DNA from: Actinomycetes bacterium
GTDB taxonomy: Bacteria; Actinomycetota; Acidimicrobiia; Acidimicrobiales; RAAP-2
Length of the DNA stretch: 58,976 bases
Assembly (NCBI GenBank): GCA_021815645.1
Contig: JAKBAB010000002.1
Coordinates: 1 to 58,976 of the forward strand
Direction of reading: 5' to 3'
Shown here one piece after another: positions 27,858-37,747 of the stretch. A program made the translations under genes and the position numbers. A model generated the notes under the pieces. That model did not search any database. It saw nothing but the letters and a program-made list of their open reading frames with translations, and was not told the DNA's origin. The first letter of the stretch is position 1, and each line of letters starts with the position of its first letter.

Positions 27858-27878
27858 GAAAAATCCCGTCCGCCCTAA

Positions 27879-29039
27879 CTACGAACCGGCACCTACTTTC
27901 GCGGCCCACGTGCTATTGACGACCGTCGCGGCGGCCTCAATCTGCGCCGTCGAGGGGAAGAGCGGCGTCACGTGAGCGGGCAACGCGGGCAATTTCGCCA
28001 CGAGACCCTTGTTGGCCGTGTGGTGAGCCTGCATGAAGGCCAGCTCCGCGGGGCGAGCCCCTCCGGCGAGCCACAGGTTCTGACCCTGGACTGAGTAGAG
28101 GTACTCCTCCCACAGACGCGCGGCCGCCGGGTCCGGCGCCGAAGCACTGATTGCCTGCGAGTAGTACTCACCCAACAAGACGTCGCTCGGTACGACGACT
28201 TTCCAGCCCGGAACGCTAATGCCACCGTTCGCCTGTAGGTAGTCCCACCAGATGATGATGTTCGTTGTACCTTGCTGAGCGGTCGTGGCGTCAGCGATCG
28301 TGTTCACGAAGGCGCCATTCTTGTTCAACGTCGCAAAGAAATCAACGCCGGGAGCAACGTTACTCAGGGACCCACCGTTCGCCACGGCGGCCGCCTGAAC
28401 GGCCGCGAGCGCCGAGTTAGAGGTCAACGGCGAGTTGTTGAGCCCAATTTTGTAACCCTGGGCACCCGTCTCGGTCAACATTTGCTTGAACGACGTCGGG
28501 CACTTCGTCACGGTCTTGGTGTTGCACCCGATGGCTACGTAGCCGCCGTAGTCATCGAACCAGTACCCGGCCGCCTGCTTAAGTCCCGCGGGAATCTCGT
28601 TCCACGTTTGAACCTTGTACGGTGCGAGCAGGTGCTCAGACTGCGCCGTCAAGGCGTAGCTGGTACCCACGTCAATAACGTCGGGGGCCGTGGACCGTCC
28701 CTTGTCAGAAGCGACCGCCTGAATCTCCTCGGCGCTCGATCCTTCCGGGTTCTCGGAGTTAATCGCGATGTGGTACTTACGTGAGAAGCCCTTGATGATG
28801 TTGCCGTAGTTCGCCCAGTTATTCGGTAGGGCAATCACGTTCAACTTGCCTTCCTTTTTGGCGGCCGCGACCAGCGCCGTCATGGACGTCGGTCCCGTTT
28901 TTGTTAAGTGGGTCACCTTCGCCCAGTTAACCGACGAAGCACCACTCGCCGCCACGGTTGCCCCCGAGACGCCTAGAGCCACCAAACCCGTGACCGTCGC
29001 GCCGGCGAGAAGAACCGTCCGAACTTTCTTTAGTGCCAT
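27879..29039 (-). CDS. ABC importer extracellular solute-binding protein
   Basis: N-terminal signal sequence; KKEGKLNVIALPNNWANYGNIIKGFSRKYHIAINSENPEGSSAEEIQA; same operon as permeases. Confidence 0.9.
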   Translation of the reverse strand: MALKKVRTVLLAGATVTGLVALGVSGATVAASGASSVNWAKVTHLTKTGPTSMTALVAAAKKEGKLNVIALPNNWANYGNIIKGFSRKYHIAINSENPEGSSAEEIQAVASDKGRSTAPDVIDVGTSYALTAQSEHLLAPYKVQTWNEIPAGLKQAAGYWFDDYGGYVAIGCNTKTVTKCPTSFKQMLTETGAQGYKIGLNNSPLTSNSALAAVQAAAVANGGSLSNVAPGVDFFATLNKNGAFVNTIADATTAQQGTTNIIIWWDYLQANGGISVPGWKVVVPSDVLLGEYYSQAISASAPDPAAARLWEEYLYSVQGQNLWLAGGARPAELAFMQAHHTANKGLVAKLPALPAHVTPLFPSTAQIEAAATVVNSTWAAKVGAGS

Positions 29040-29337
29040 AAAGCACTTCCTCCCTCACTTGCCAGTAACCGGAATGGTCACCCGGCGACAGACTATCTCC
29101 TCGCGCGCACGCAAAGTGGCGCGCCCCGAGGTGGGCGGTCACCGAGTCCCTTGTTTTTCCGAGTCGTTCGAATGCCCTCACGCGAAGTTCACGGTCCGCA
29201 CAGCGAGCGGACACCGCCCGCCACTCGGCGAACACCACCTCGGCGAACAGTTAGAGCGCGTTTGAGTCCCTCGGCGACGGTGCGGCGACGCCGACGGGGC
29301 CCGAAACGGGGCGATCGCCGTGTGACAACATGGCGAG

Positions 29338-30963
29338 GTGACGAAGTGGCGCCGAGACGAGGAAATCGACTCTCTGCGACGCAATCCGTTCGACTTGGTA
29401 GTCATCGGCGCGGGCATGACCGGCGCCGGCGTCGCCGTTGACGCCGCCTCACGGGGTCTACGCGTCGCCCTGATCGATCAAGGCGACGTCGCGTCGGGAA
29501 CTAGCTCTAAATCTTCCAAGCTCGTTCACGGCGGACTGCGCTACCTACAGCAAAGAGAGTTTGCGTTGGTCTACGAGAACCTACGCGAGCGCCAGCGACT
29601 CCTAAGTAACGCCCCGTACCTCGTGCAGCCTCTGCCCTTTCTCATCCCCCTCTTCGGTTCCAACGGCGTCGCCACTCGAACCGTAGTCAAGGGCTACGCG
29701 ACGGCCCTTCGGCTCTACGACCTCACCGGCGGATGGCGCATCGGCCACCGATACCAGAGGGTCACCCGAGCCGACGCGTTGCGGTATCTACCCACGCTGC
29801 GAACGGACCGCCTCGTCGCGGGGTTCCTCTACTACGACGCGCGCGGCGACGACGCGCGCGTCGCCCTCACGCTAGTTAAGACCGCCCGAGCGCTCGGGGC
29901 GACAGCGATCAACTACGTCCGGGCCACCGGCGTAACGCGCGACCACGCTGGACAGTTAAGTGGCGTAAAGGTCACCGACCAATGTCGCGGGTCCAGCTTC
30001 ACGATTGCCACCCGCACCGCGGTTAACGCCAGTGGCGTGTGGGCCGACGAGATCTTCACGATGACCGAGGGTCAGACGTCGCGACGGGTACGTCCGGCGA
30101 AGGGCGTTCACCTCACCGTCGCGCGCGAACGGCTACCGGCCGAAGTGGCCGCCGTGATCAACGTTCCCGGCGACCGGCGCAGTATTTTTATCGTCCCCTT
30201 CAGCGATGCCCCCTACACCTTCATCGGGACGACGGACACCGCTCACGAGGGCTCCCTCGACGACCCCCTGTGCACCAGAGACGACCTGGAGTACTTGCTC
30301 GGCGCGGTCAATAGTGCCACCTCGTCGAACTTAACCGTCGACGACGTGACGGCGTTGTGGGCTGGCCTTCGCCCGCTAATTGAACCGCCGGCGGGCCAAC
30401 GAATCTCAGAGCGCACCGCCGACCTCTCGCGTCGTCACCGCGTCACCGACTCGCGTGACGGCGTGGTACACGTCACCGGAGGCAAGTGGACCACCTATCG
30501 CCAAATGGCCGAGGACACCGTCGACGCGCTGCGGCCGTACTTTTCGAACTTGCCGAGAGCGCGCACTCGACGTCTCTCGTTACACGGCGTCGGTCCTTGG
30601 CGACCTTCCGGCCCGGTCGAGACCCACCTGTACCACCGCTACGGAGCTGAGGTCGAAAGACTGATCGAGATGATTCGTGAAAAGCCGGAGCTGGGCGACG
30701 CTTTGATCGAGGGCCAGTCCTACCTCGCGGTCGAGTTCCTCTTCGCCGCGCGCGAAGAGATCGCCACGTCCCTGGTCGATCTCGTAACCCGGCGAACTCG
30801 CGCCCACCTCCACGACGCGCGGGCCACCCTGCGCGCCGCGCCGGCAATCGCCAATCTCGTGGCCGAGGCACTCGGCTGGACGGAGGCGGACGTCACGGCC
30901 CAAGTGAGTGAGTACCACGAACTTGTGGTGCACGAATTCTCCGCCGCGGGACTGGAACTTTAG
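29338..30963 (+). CDS. glpD: FAD-dependent glycerol-3-phosphate dehydrogenase
   Basis: FDLVVIGAGMTGAGVAVDAASRGLRVALIDQGDVASGTSSKSSKLVHGGLRYLQQREFALVYENLRER. Confidence 0.95.
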   Translation: MTKWRRDEEIDSLRRNPFDLVVIGAGMTGAGVAVDAASRGLRVALIDQGDVASGTSSKSSKLVHGGLRYLQQREFALVYENLRERQRLLSNAPYLVQPLPFLIPLFGSNGVATRTVVKGYATALRLYDLTGGWRIGHRYQRVTRADALRYLPTLRTDRLVAGFLYYDARGDDARVALTLVKTARALGATAINYVRATGVTRDHAGQLSGVKVTDQCRGSSFTIATRTAVNASGVWADEIFTMTEGQTSRRVRPAKGVHLTVARERLPAEVAAVINVPGDRRSIFIVPFSDAPYTFIGTTDTAHEGSLDDPLCTRDDLEYLLGAVNSATSSNLTVDDVTALWAGLRPLIEPPAGQRISERTADLSRRHRVTDSRDGVVHVTGGKWTTYRQMAEDTVDALRPYFSNLPRARTRRLSLHGVGPWRPSGPVETHLYHRYGAEVERLIEMIREKPELGDALIEGQSYLAVEFLFAAREEIATSLVDLVTRRTRAHLHDARATLRAAPAIANLVAEALGWTEADVTAQVSEYHELVVHEFSAAGLEL

Positions 30964-32409
30964 GTGACGGGCGGCCCGACGGCGCCCAACCCCCTCCCGG
31001 CCGGCGACCTCAGGGCTCCCCCGGCGGCGCCGGCGGAACTCGTGGCCGCCCTCGTAGCGACGGGGGCGGCAGTTGACGTAACCACGCGCCAACGCGCCGA
31101 ACACGCGCGCGACTGGTGGCCCCGCTCGATTCCCCTCAGCGCCCGCGGGGAGGTGGACCAGTGGCCGGGAGTCGTGGTGACCGTTAGCTCGACCGAGCAG
31201 GTGAGCGCGGTCTTACGCGTCGCGAGCGCTCATCGCGTCGCCGTCACCGCGCAGGGCGGCCGCTCCGGCGTTCTCGGGGGGGCCGTACCGTCGAGCGGCG
31301 CGGTGGCCCTCGACTTAACGGGACTGCGTCGCGTACTCGGGGTCGACGCAGCCTCTCACACCGTGCGCGTCGAGGCCGGTGTCTTTGGACCTGACCTCGA
31401 TGAGTCGCTCGCCGCTCACGGACTCACCGTTGGTCACTACCCCCAGTCCTTCGCCCACTCTACGGTTGGCGGCTGGATCGCCTGTTCCGGCTCGGGTCAG
31501 TTCTCGAACCGATACGGGTCGATAATCGACATGGTGCGGGCCCTGACGGTCGTGCTCGCCAGCGGTGAAGTTCTCACACTGGGCGGACGGGGGCCCCACG
31601 AGGCCGTGGGACCATCTCTCACCTCTCTATTCGTGGGTTCGGAAGGGACCCTGGGCGTTATTACCGAAGCCACGCTCGTCGCCCACGACAGGCCGGCGAG
31701 CCAAGGGCGGCGCGCGTACGGGTTTCCAACGTTCGACGAGGGAATGGCCGCTTGCCGGCGAGTGGTCCAGCGCGGAGCTCGCCCCGCGGTCCTTCGCCTC
31801 TACGACACGGTAGAGTCCGAGCGCCATTTTCAGTCGTCGAGTTGCGTCTTGATTGTTTTCGACGAGGGTGACGGCGCACTCGTCGAGACGACACTCGCGA
31901 TCGTCGAAGAAGAGTGCGCTCGGGCCGGGCGCCTCGACGATGAGTTGGTGACTCGCTGGCTCGATCGACGAAACGACGTCACGGCTCTCGCCCCCTTATG
32001 GGAGCGCGGTTACGTCGTCGACACGATGGAAGTATCGGCCCCGTGGTCACTCCTGACGCAACTGCGTGAAGCCGTTACCTCGGCGCTGGGTGAACTGGAA
32101 GAAATGTCGGCGGTCTCACTGCATCAGTCCCACGCCTACATTGATGGCGCGTGCCTCTACTTCACCTTCGTCGGACGTCCCAGCGATGGCGAATTTTTTT
32201 ACCGACGGGCCTGGGACGTCGCGATGTCCGAAGTAACGAAACTCGGTGGCGCGATTAGCCACCACCACGGTGTCGGCCGCGCCCGGGCCCGTTTCGTAGA
32301 CGACTCCCTCGGGAGCGGCGCCGGACTCCTTCGGGCGGTTAAGAAACTGCTCGATCCCGACGACCTACTAAATCCCGGGGTGCTCGCACTGGGGGGAGTG
32401 CCGTGGTGA
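30964..32409 (+). CDS. FAD-linked oxidase, alkyldihydroxyacetonephosphate synthase (AGPS)-like
   Basis: QWPGVVVTVSSTEQVSAVLRVASAHRVAVTAQGGRSGVLGG; QSFAHSTVGGWIACSGSGQFSNRYGSIIDM; ISHHHGVGRARARF. Confidence 0.88.
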   Translation: MTGGPTAPNPLPAGDLRAPPAAPAELVAALVATGAAVDVTTRQRAEHARDWWPRSIPLSARGEVDQWPGVVVTVSSTEQVSAVLRVASAHRVAVTAQGGRSGVLGGAVPSSGAVALDLTGLRRVLGVDAASHTVRVEAGVFGPDLDESLAAHGLTVGHYPQSFAHSTVGGWIACSGSGQFSNRYGSIIDMVRALTVVLASGEVLTLGGRGPHEAVGPSLTSLFVGSEGTLGVITEATLVAHDRPASQGRRAYGFPTFDEGMAACRRVVQRGARPAVLRLYDTVESERHFQSSSCVLIVFDEGDGALVETTLAIVEEECARAGRLDDELVTRWLDRRNDVTALAPLWERGYVVDTMEVSAPWSLLTQLREAVTSALGELEEMSAVSLHQSHAYIDGACLYFTFVGRPSDGEFFYRRAWDVAMSEVTKLGGAISHHHGVGRARARFVDDSLGSGAGLLRAVKKLLDPDDLLNPGVLALGGVPW

Positions 32410-33848
32410 GGGCCCTCAGCATCGACGTCGGTTCATCATCCGTGCGCAGCGCCGTCGTCGACGAAGCTGGCGCCGTGACGTTCCCGCACCGGGCCCCGCT
32501 CACGGTTCGCTCTCCCCACCCCGGTGAGGTTGAACTCGACCCCGGTGAGATCGCCGAGCTAGCCATCGCGGTGGCCGAGTCGACGCTGCGAGAGTCGGGC
32601 GGCGTCGACGTCGTGGGCGTGACGAACCAGCGGGCCACGACCGTCGTGTTCGACGTACGTACCGGGCGCGCCATCGGCCCGGCCCTCAGCTGGCAAGACC
32701 TTCGAACGGTCCTAGACTGTCTAACTCTTCGAGCTCGGGGCCTGCGCTTGGCCCCCAATCAGTCGGCGACGAAGGTGCGCTGGCTCGTCGAGCACGTCAC
32801 TGAAGAAAGGTCCCACCTCCGGTTCGCGACGCTCGATACTTGGCTCGCGTGGCACCTGAGCCGCGGTGAACTGTTCGTTACCGATCGCACCAACGCGTGC
32901 GTTACCGGTCTCGTTACCCGAGACGCCCGGCGGTGGAACGTCGACGTCCTAGACGCGCTCGAGCTCGACCCGTCGATGTTCGCGCCCCTGGTCGACTCCG
33001 CCGGCCCGCTGGGTCCGGCCCGTGCGCTATCGGGGTCTCCGACTTTGTGCGCTCTCGTGGGTGACCAGGCGGCGTCGCTCTTCGGCCAAGCCTGTGTAGA
33101 GCGGGGCACCAAAGTAACCTTCGGCACGGGCGCGATCCTAAATTCGATCCTGGGTTCGACGCCGCCGGAGACGGACTACCTGCTCGAGTCGGGCTGTTAC
33201 GTAACCGCGGTGCGAAGCCAGGGGGCGGTAACGACGTGGGCTCTCGAAGGAATCGTCCTTAGCGCGGGCGCGTGCGTGCAGTGGTTTGGCGAACTAGGGC
33301 TCGGCGACGTATCAGGGAGTTCCGCCCTCGCCGAGAGCGTCCCCACGCGCGACGGCGTGGTTTTCGTCCCCGCATTTTCGGGCCTGGGCACGCCCCACTG
33401 GGATTTTGGGGCCCGCGGAGCGTTCTTCGGACTCACGCGGGGATCCTCCCCCGCCCACCTCCAGCGCGCCTTACTCGACGGCGTAGCCCACCGGGGGGTT
33501 GACCTGCTCGACGCGGTCGGTCGTGAAGGGGGAACCGTCGGTGACGTCGTACGCGTCGACGGGGGCATGAGCGTCAACCGCTTTTTCGTACAGCGTTTCG
33601 CCGATCTCTGCGGTCGCGACGTGGCGGTGAGCGCGGAGGTTGAGGCCACTACGCGCGGAGCGGGACTGATGGCGCTGGTGGGGGTGGGTCACCTCACCCT
33701 CGCCGACGTGGCGAAACTTTCGGGCGTGGCGTACGTGGCCACGCCTCGTTGGAGTCTCGACGAGCGAGCGCAGCGACGTGACCAGTGGCGCCAGCACGTC
33801 GAGCGCACTCGCGGGACTATCCCCGAACTTTCGTCGGTCTCCTTTTAG
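32403..33848 (+). CDS. glpK: FGGY-family carbohydrate kinase, glycerol kinase-like
   Basis: LSIDVGSSSVRSAVVDEAG; TNQRATTVVFDVRTGRAIGPALSWQD; VTFGTGAILNSILG; VDGGMSVNRFFVQRFAD. Confidence 0.88.
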   Translation: MVRALSIDVGSSSVRSAVVDEAGAVTFPHRAPLTVRSPHPGEVELDPGEIAELAIAVAESTLRESGGVDVVGVTNQRATTVVFDVRTGRAIGPALSWQDLRTVLDCLTLRARGLRLAPNQSATKVRWLVEHVTEERSHLRFATLDTWLAWHLSRGELFVTDRTNACVTGLVTRDARRWNVDVLDALELDPSMFAPLVDSAGPLGPARALSGSPTLCALVGDQAASLFGQACVERGTKVTFGTGAILNSILGSTPPETDYLLESGCYVTAVRSQGAVTTWALEGIVLSAGACVQWFGELGLGDVSGSSALAESVPTRDGVVFVPAFSGLGTPHWDFGARGAFFGLTRGSSPAHLQRALLDGVAHRGVDLLDAVGREGGTVGDVVRVDGGMSVNRFFVQRFADLCGRDVAVSAEVEATTRGAGLMALVGVGHLTLADVAKLSGVAYVATPRWSLDERAQRRDQWRQHVERTRGTIPELSSVSF

Positions 33849-33865
33849 TTCGTTCCGTCGCACTT

Positions 33866-35110
33866 TCAGTTAGCCCACGGCCTATCGCGGAGCGCCTCAT
33901 CTAGTGACGTTCGACTCTCGAGGAGCACCTTCGACAACGTGAGGGCCCGAGGTTGGCTAAGCGCCACCACGGAGCCGACCACCCCGTCACGCAGGTAGAG
34001 CGCTAACCAGGCCCCACGCGAGCGATCCCCGTGAACGAGCGCGACGTCGTCGGAGGGATCGGGGTGTCCTAGTACTTGAATCTTCTTGCCGTACTGGTCC
34101 GACCAGAAGTAGGGAATCGTGAGCTCGCTAGCGACCTCACCACCCATCCAGTACTTCGCCAGCGAGTGGGCGTGGTCGACCGCTACCTGCCAGTGCTCGA
34201 TGCGCACTCGCTCTACTCCCCCCACCGTGCGCAGGGGAAACCTGGCCACGTCACCCACCGCGGCCACGTTGGGAGCGCACTGAGCGTGCGCGTCAACTAC
34301 CACGCCACCGTCGAGATTGATCCCCGAGCCCTCGAGCCACTCCAGGTCGAGTGAAGATCCGACCGCCGCAACTACGGCCTTCGCGCCAACCTCGCCCCCG
34401 TCGAGGTGGAGACGAAACCCGTCGCCGTCGGTCACGACGTCGTTGATGCGCTGGTTGACTCGCAACTCCACCCCGGCGTCACTCGCCAGCGTAAAGAGCC
34501 ACTGGGCCACTTGCTCACCGAGCACCGTTTCCAGGGGCTGACTGTTCGCTTCGAGAACAACGGGGGTGGCGCCCCGCGCGCGTAGGGACGTGGCCACCTC
34601 CGCCCCGACGAAACCGCCACCGATAACGACGACCACGTCACCGGGCTCGAGGGACGATACGGTGTTCGTCAGTCGGATCGCGTCGTCGAGAGTTCGCAAC
34701 GTCGGCAAAGAACCCGAAGACTCGTACCGCAGTCCCCGCGCGCGCGCGCCGAGCGCGAGCACCACTCGGGTTCCGCGAATCCAATCGCCACTGGCCAGGC
34801 GCACCGAGGTAGTGTCGACGTCGAGCTCGACGGCGGCTTCGCCCAATCGAAGGGACGCCAGGGCGTCGACGATCTGTGTCGGCGACGCCAACGTCACCCT
34901 CTCGACGTCCCACTTACCACTTAGCACCTGCTTCGAAAGGGGCGGACGATCGTAGGGCGCGTGAGCTTCGTCGCCAATGAGCGTGACGAGGCCGCGGTAG
35001 CCCTCACGCCGTAGCGACTCCACGACTCGCCAACCGGCCAGTCCGGCCCCCACCACCACTACGTGGTCGTCGTCCCTGAGAGCGTTCACGCGCCGAAGAG
35101 GGCCAACCAC
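33866..35110 (-). CDS. FAD/NAD(P)-dependent oxidoreductase (ferredoxin reductase-like)
   Basis: VVVVGAGLAGWRVVESLRREGYRGLVTLIGDEAHAPYDRPPLSKQVLSG; VVIGGGFVGAEVATSL; AAVGDVARF. Confidence 0.92.
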   Translation of the reverse strand: MVGPLRRVNALRDDDHVVVVGAGLAGWRVVESLRREGYRGLVTLIGDEAHAPYDRPPLSKQVLSGKWDVERVTLASPTQIVDALASLRLGEAAVELDVDTTSVRLASGDWIRGTRVVLALGARARGLRYESSGSLPTLRTLDDAIRLTNTVSSLEPGDVVVVIGGGFVGAEVATSLRARGATPVVLEANSQPLETVLGEQVAQWLFTLASDAGVELRVNQRINDVVTDGDGFRLHLDGGEVGAKAVVAAVGSSLDLEWLEGSGINLDGGVVVDAHAQCAPNVAAVGDVARFPLRTVGGVERVRIEHWQVAVDHAHSLAKYWMGGEVASELTIPYFWSDQYGKKIQVLGHPDPSDDVALVHGDRSRGAWLALYLRDGVVGSVVALSQPRALTLSKVLLESRTSLDEALRDRPWAN

Positions 35111-35802
35111 TCCCGCGCCGAGCGGGGGGCCAGTACGGCGTTTCTCCGACGTACGGTACCGAGGTCGAGCGACGACTCTTCGGAGTAGAGGTGACCGGGG
35201 AAGAGCACGACGTCGTCAGCGACCACCGCCAGGCGCTCGTGCAGAGACCGGTATAACTCAGCGGCGTCACCACCGGGTAAGTCGGTTCGCCCGCACCCGT
35301 CGAGAAAGAGCGTGTCACCCGAAAGTAGCCGGCCGGCGACCTCTACGCACTGGCTACCGGGGGTGTGGCCGGGGGTGTGGCGTAAAGTCAAGGTGACTTC
35401 ACCCACGGAAATTACGTCCCCGTCGTCGTGCAAGATGAGGTCGTCGAGTGTCAGTGCCGTGCGCGAGGTAATCCACGTCGATTCGGTGCGTTGCACGTGG
35501 AGCGAGACGCCCAGGAGTTGACGGAGCTCGAAGGCCCCGGCGACGCGCTCACGACCCATGAGCGTTCCCCCAACGTGATCGGGGTGATAGTGAGTGGCCA
35601 GCGCGCCGACGATGGTGAGCGCGTCTCGCGACGCCAACTCAACAATCTCATCGGGTCGATACGCCGGGTCCACCACGATCGCCTCGCCACGTTCAAGATC
35701 GCCAACCAGATAAACGAAGTTGCGCATGGCGCGCGCCACCGGATCGTCGCGCGCGAAGTCCCGCCCCGCCAGTAGTTGCCGAAAGTAGAGACGATCGATC
35801 AT
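35086..35802 (-). CDS. MBL-fold metallo-hydrolase (glyoxalase II/ETHE1-like)
   Basis: ATHYHPDHVGGTL; HTPGHTPGSQCVEVAGRLLSGDTLFLDGCGRTDLPGG. Confidence 0.9.
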   Translation of the reverse strand: MIDRLYFRQLLAGRDFARDDPVARAMRNFVYLVGDLERGEAIVVDPAYRPDEIVELASRDALTIVGALATHYHPDHVGGTLMGRERVAGAFELRQLLGVSLHVQRTESTWITSRTALTLDDLILHDDGDVISVGEVTLTLRHTPGHTPGSQCVEVAGRLLSGDTLFLDGCGRTDLPGGDAAELYRSLHERLAVVADDVVLFPGHLYSEESSLDLGTVRRRNAVLAPRSAREWLALFGA

Positions 35803-36011
35803 TCGCCCCGGACCGCGTTCGCGATTCGGGGTGTCAACTCTTCTACCTTGGTCCTCGTCGACGTCAGACGGTCCTCCAGGGCTTCGATAATCTGCGTCGC
35901 TCTCTCGAGCTTGGCGAAGAGATCGTCGACGCTGACCTCACCTTCGTCGAACGAGGCGACGATGGCGTTTAGTTCCTTCGCCGCGTCGTTCCAGCCACCG
36001 ACTTCACTCAT
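35799..36011 (-). CDS. xseB: Exodeoxyribonuclease VII small subunit
   Basis: WNDAAKELNAIVASFDEGEVSVDDLFAKLERATQIIEALEDRLTSTRTKVEEL; overlaps xseA stop. Confidence 0.9.
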   Translation of the reverse strand: MSEVGGWNDAAKELNAIVASFDEGEVSVDDLFAKLERATQIIEALEDRLTSTRTKVEELTPRIANAVRGE

Positions 36012-37279
36012 GGGACAACCCCTCTCACTTCACTCACGCGAGCGCCGAACGCTCCGTCGCCGAGGCGCACCGTCACCTCGTCACCCACGGCCACGTCGCT
36101 CACGGCGCGCACCACTTCCCCGGACGAATCGGTCACGAGGGACCACCCCTGAGCGAGCCGTCGCGCGGGATCGTACGCGCCCAGAAGGCGACGAACGGCC
36201 GACAGCCACTCGCCGGCGCTCGAGGTGACGTGGCGACTCTCGGCGAGGAGACGTTCTCGTAGCGCTTCGAGGGCTCTCGCTTCTCCGCGTAAGCGGTCGC
36301 GCAGTGCGAGGACGACGGTCCGACGACGTTCGTCGAGGAATGTTCGCGATTCGTCCAAGACGTCGACGGTCATTTCGAGCACCCGTCGCGACGGCGCCAC
36401 CACGTTGTCTTCGTGCCAAGTCGTAACTCGACTGACCAAATCTTCGCCTAGCTTCGTCGGCGTTATCGCCCGACCGTAAGCTACTAAGTCCGCCACCGAC
36501 TCGTCCCCGGAGTGCCCGATGCCCGTGAGAACCGGCGTCGCCGCGGAGGCGATGGCGCGCGCGACGCGCTCGTCGTCGAAACAGATCAGATCCCCCTTCG
36601 ATCCGCCGCCACGCACCAAGCAGATCACGTCGAGGTCGGCGCCATCGAGCGCCGCGAGGGCCCGTTCTATCTGGGCCGGTGCTCCCTCCCCCTGCACGAG
36701 TGAATTGGCGACCAACAGAGAAAATCGAAACGGTGAGGCCGAAACCTGATTAACGAAATCTTGGTAGCCCTCGGTCCCCACACTCGCGACGACCCCCACT
36801 CTCAGCGGGACCGGCGCGAGGATCCGAGATTTGTTTCGGGCCAAGAGCCCCTCGCCGTCGAGGCGCGCGATCAACTCTCGGCGCCGGCGCGCGACGTCGC
36901 CGATCACGTCGGCCACGTCGACGTCAATGACCGTAAAGCCGAGCCGTCCCTGCGGGGCGTAAACGTCGACGTAGCCCCAAAGGCGCACCACCATTCCCTG
37001 GGCGAGCGTAACGCCCTCCTGGGCCAGTCGCCGCTTTAGGGGAGCCCACGGCGTCGCCCAACAGTGGGCGTTCAGCGTCGGGCGCTTGGCGTCGGACACT
37101 ATTGTCGTGGCGTCCACCAGGTCTAGGTAAACATGGCCTTTTTCGTACACTTTGGAAATCTCGCCGCGAACCCAGTGCGGCCGCCGGCGCCCGAAGTCAC
37201 CCTCGATGTGAGCGGTTAGCAAGTCGTAGAACTCCCCTACCTCCAGTACGCGCTCCTCGAGGGCCGTTTCGCTCGCCAC
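36008..37279 (-). CDS. xseA: Exodeoxyribonuclease VII large subunit
   Basis: HWVRGEISKVYEKGHVYLDLVD; VVASVGTEGYQDF; DVICLVRGGGSKGDLICFDDERVARAIASAATPVLTGIGHSGDESVADLVA. Confidence 0.95.
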   Translation of the reverse strand: MASETALEERVLEVGEFYDLLTAHIEGDFGRRRPHWVRGEISKVYEKGHVYLDLVDATTIVSDAKRPTLNAHCWATPWAPLKRRLAQEGVTLAQGMVVRLWGYVDVYAPQGRLGFTVIDVDVADVIGDVARRRRELIARLDGEGLLARNKSRILAPVPLRVGVVASVGTEGYQDFVNQVSASPFRFSLLVANSLVQGEGAPAQIERALAALDGADLDVICLVRGGGSKGDLICFDDERVARAIASAATPVLTGIGHSGDESVADLVAYGRAITPTKLGEDLVSRVTTWHEDNVVAPSRRVLEMTVDVLDESRTFLDERRRTVVLALRDRLRGEARALEALRERLLAESRHVTSSAGEWLSAVRRLLGAYDPARRLAQGWSLVTDSSGEVVRAVSDVAVGDEVTVRLGDGAFGARVSEVRGVVP

Positions 37280-37358
37280 GTCGCGAGGCTAGCGCCCGCC
37301 CCCCACGTCAGAACGCTTGTCCCTCCGCCCACGGTGTGCCAGACTGGCACGGGATGGT

Positions 37359-37709
<351 letters not shown>

Positions 37710-37747
37710 ATCATCCTTTATCCAATCCTGTTTCGAAAGAACTATCC

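Noticed and set aside
24935-29039. Riboswitch upstream of the ABC importer operon
   Set aside because: The region 29040-29337 shows no recognisable riboswitch core; only short GC-rich inverted repeats.
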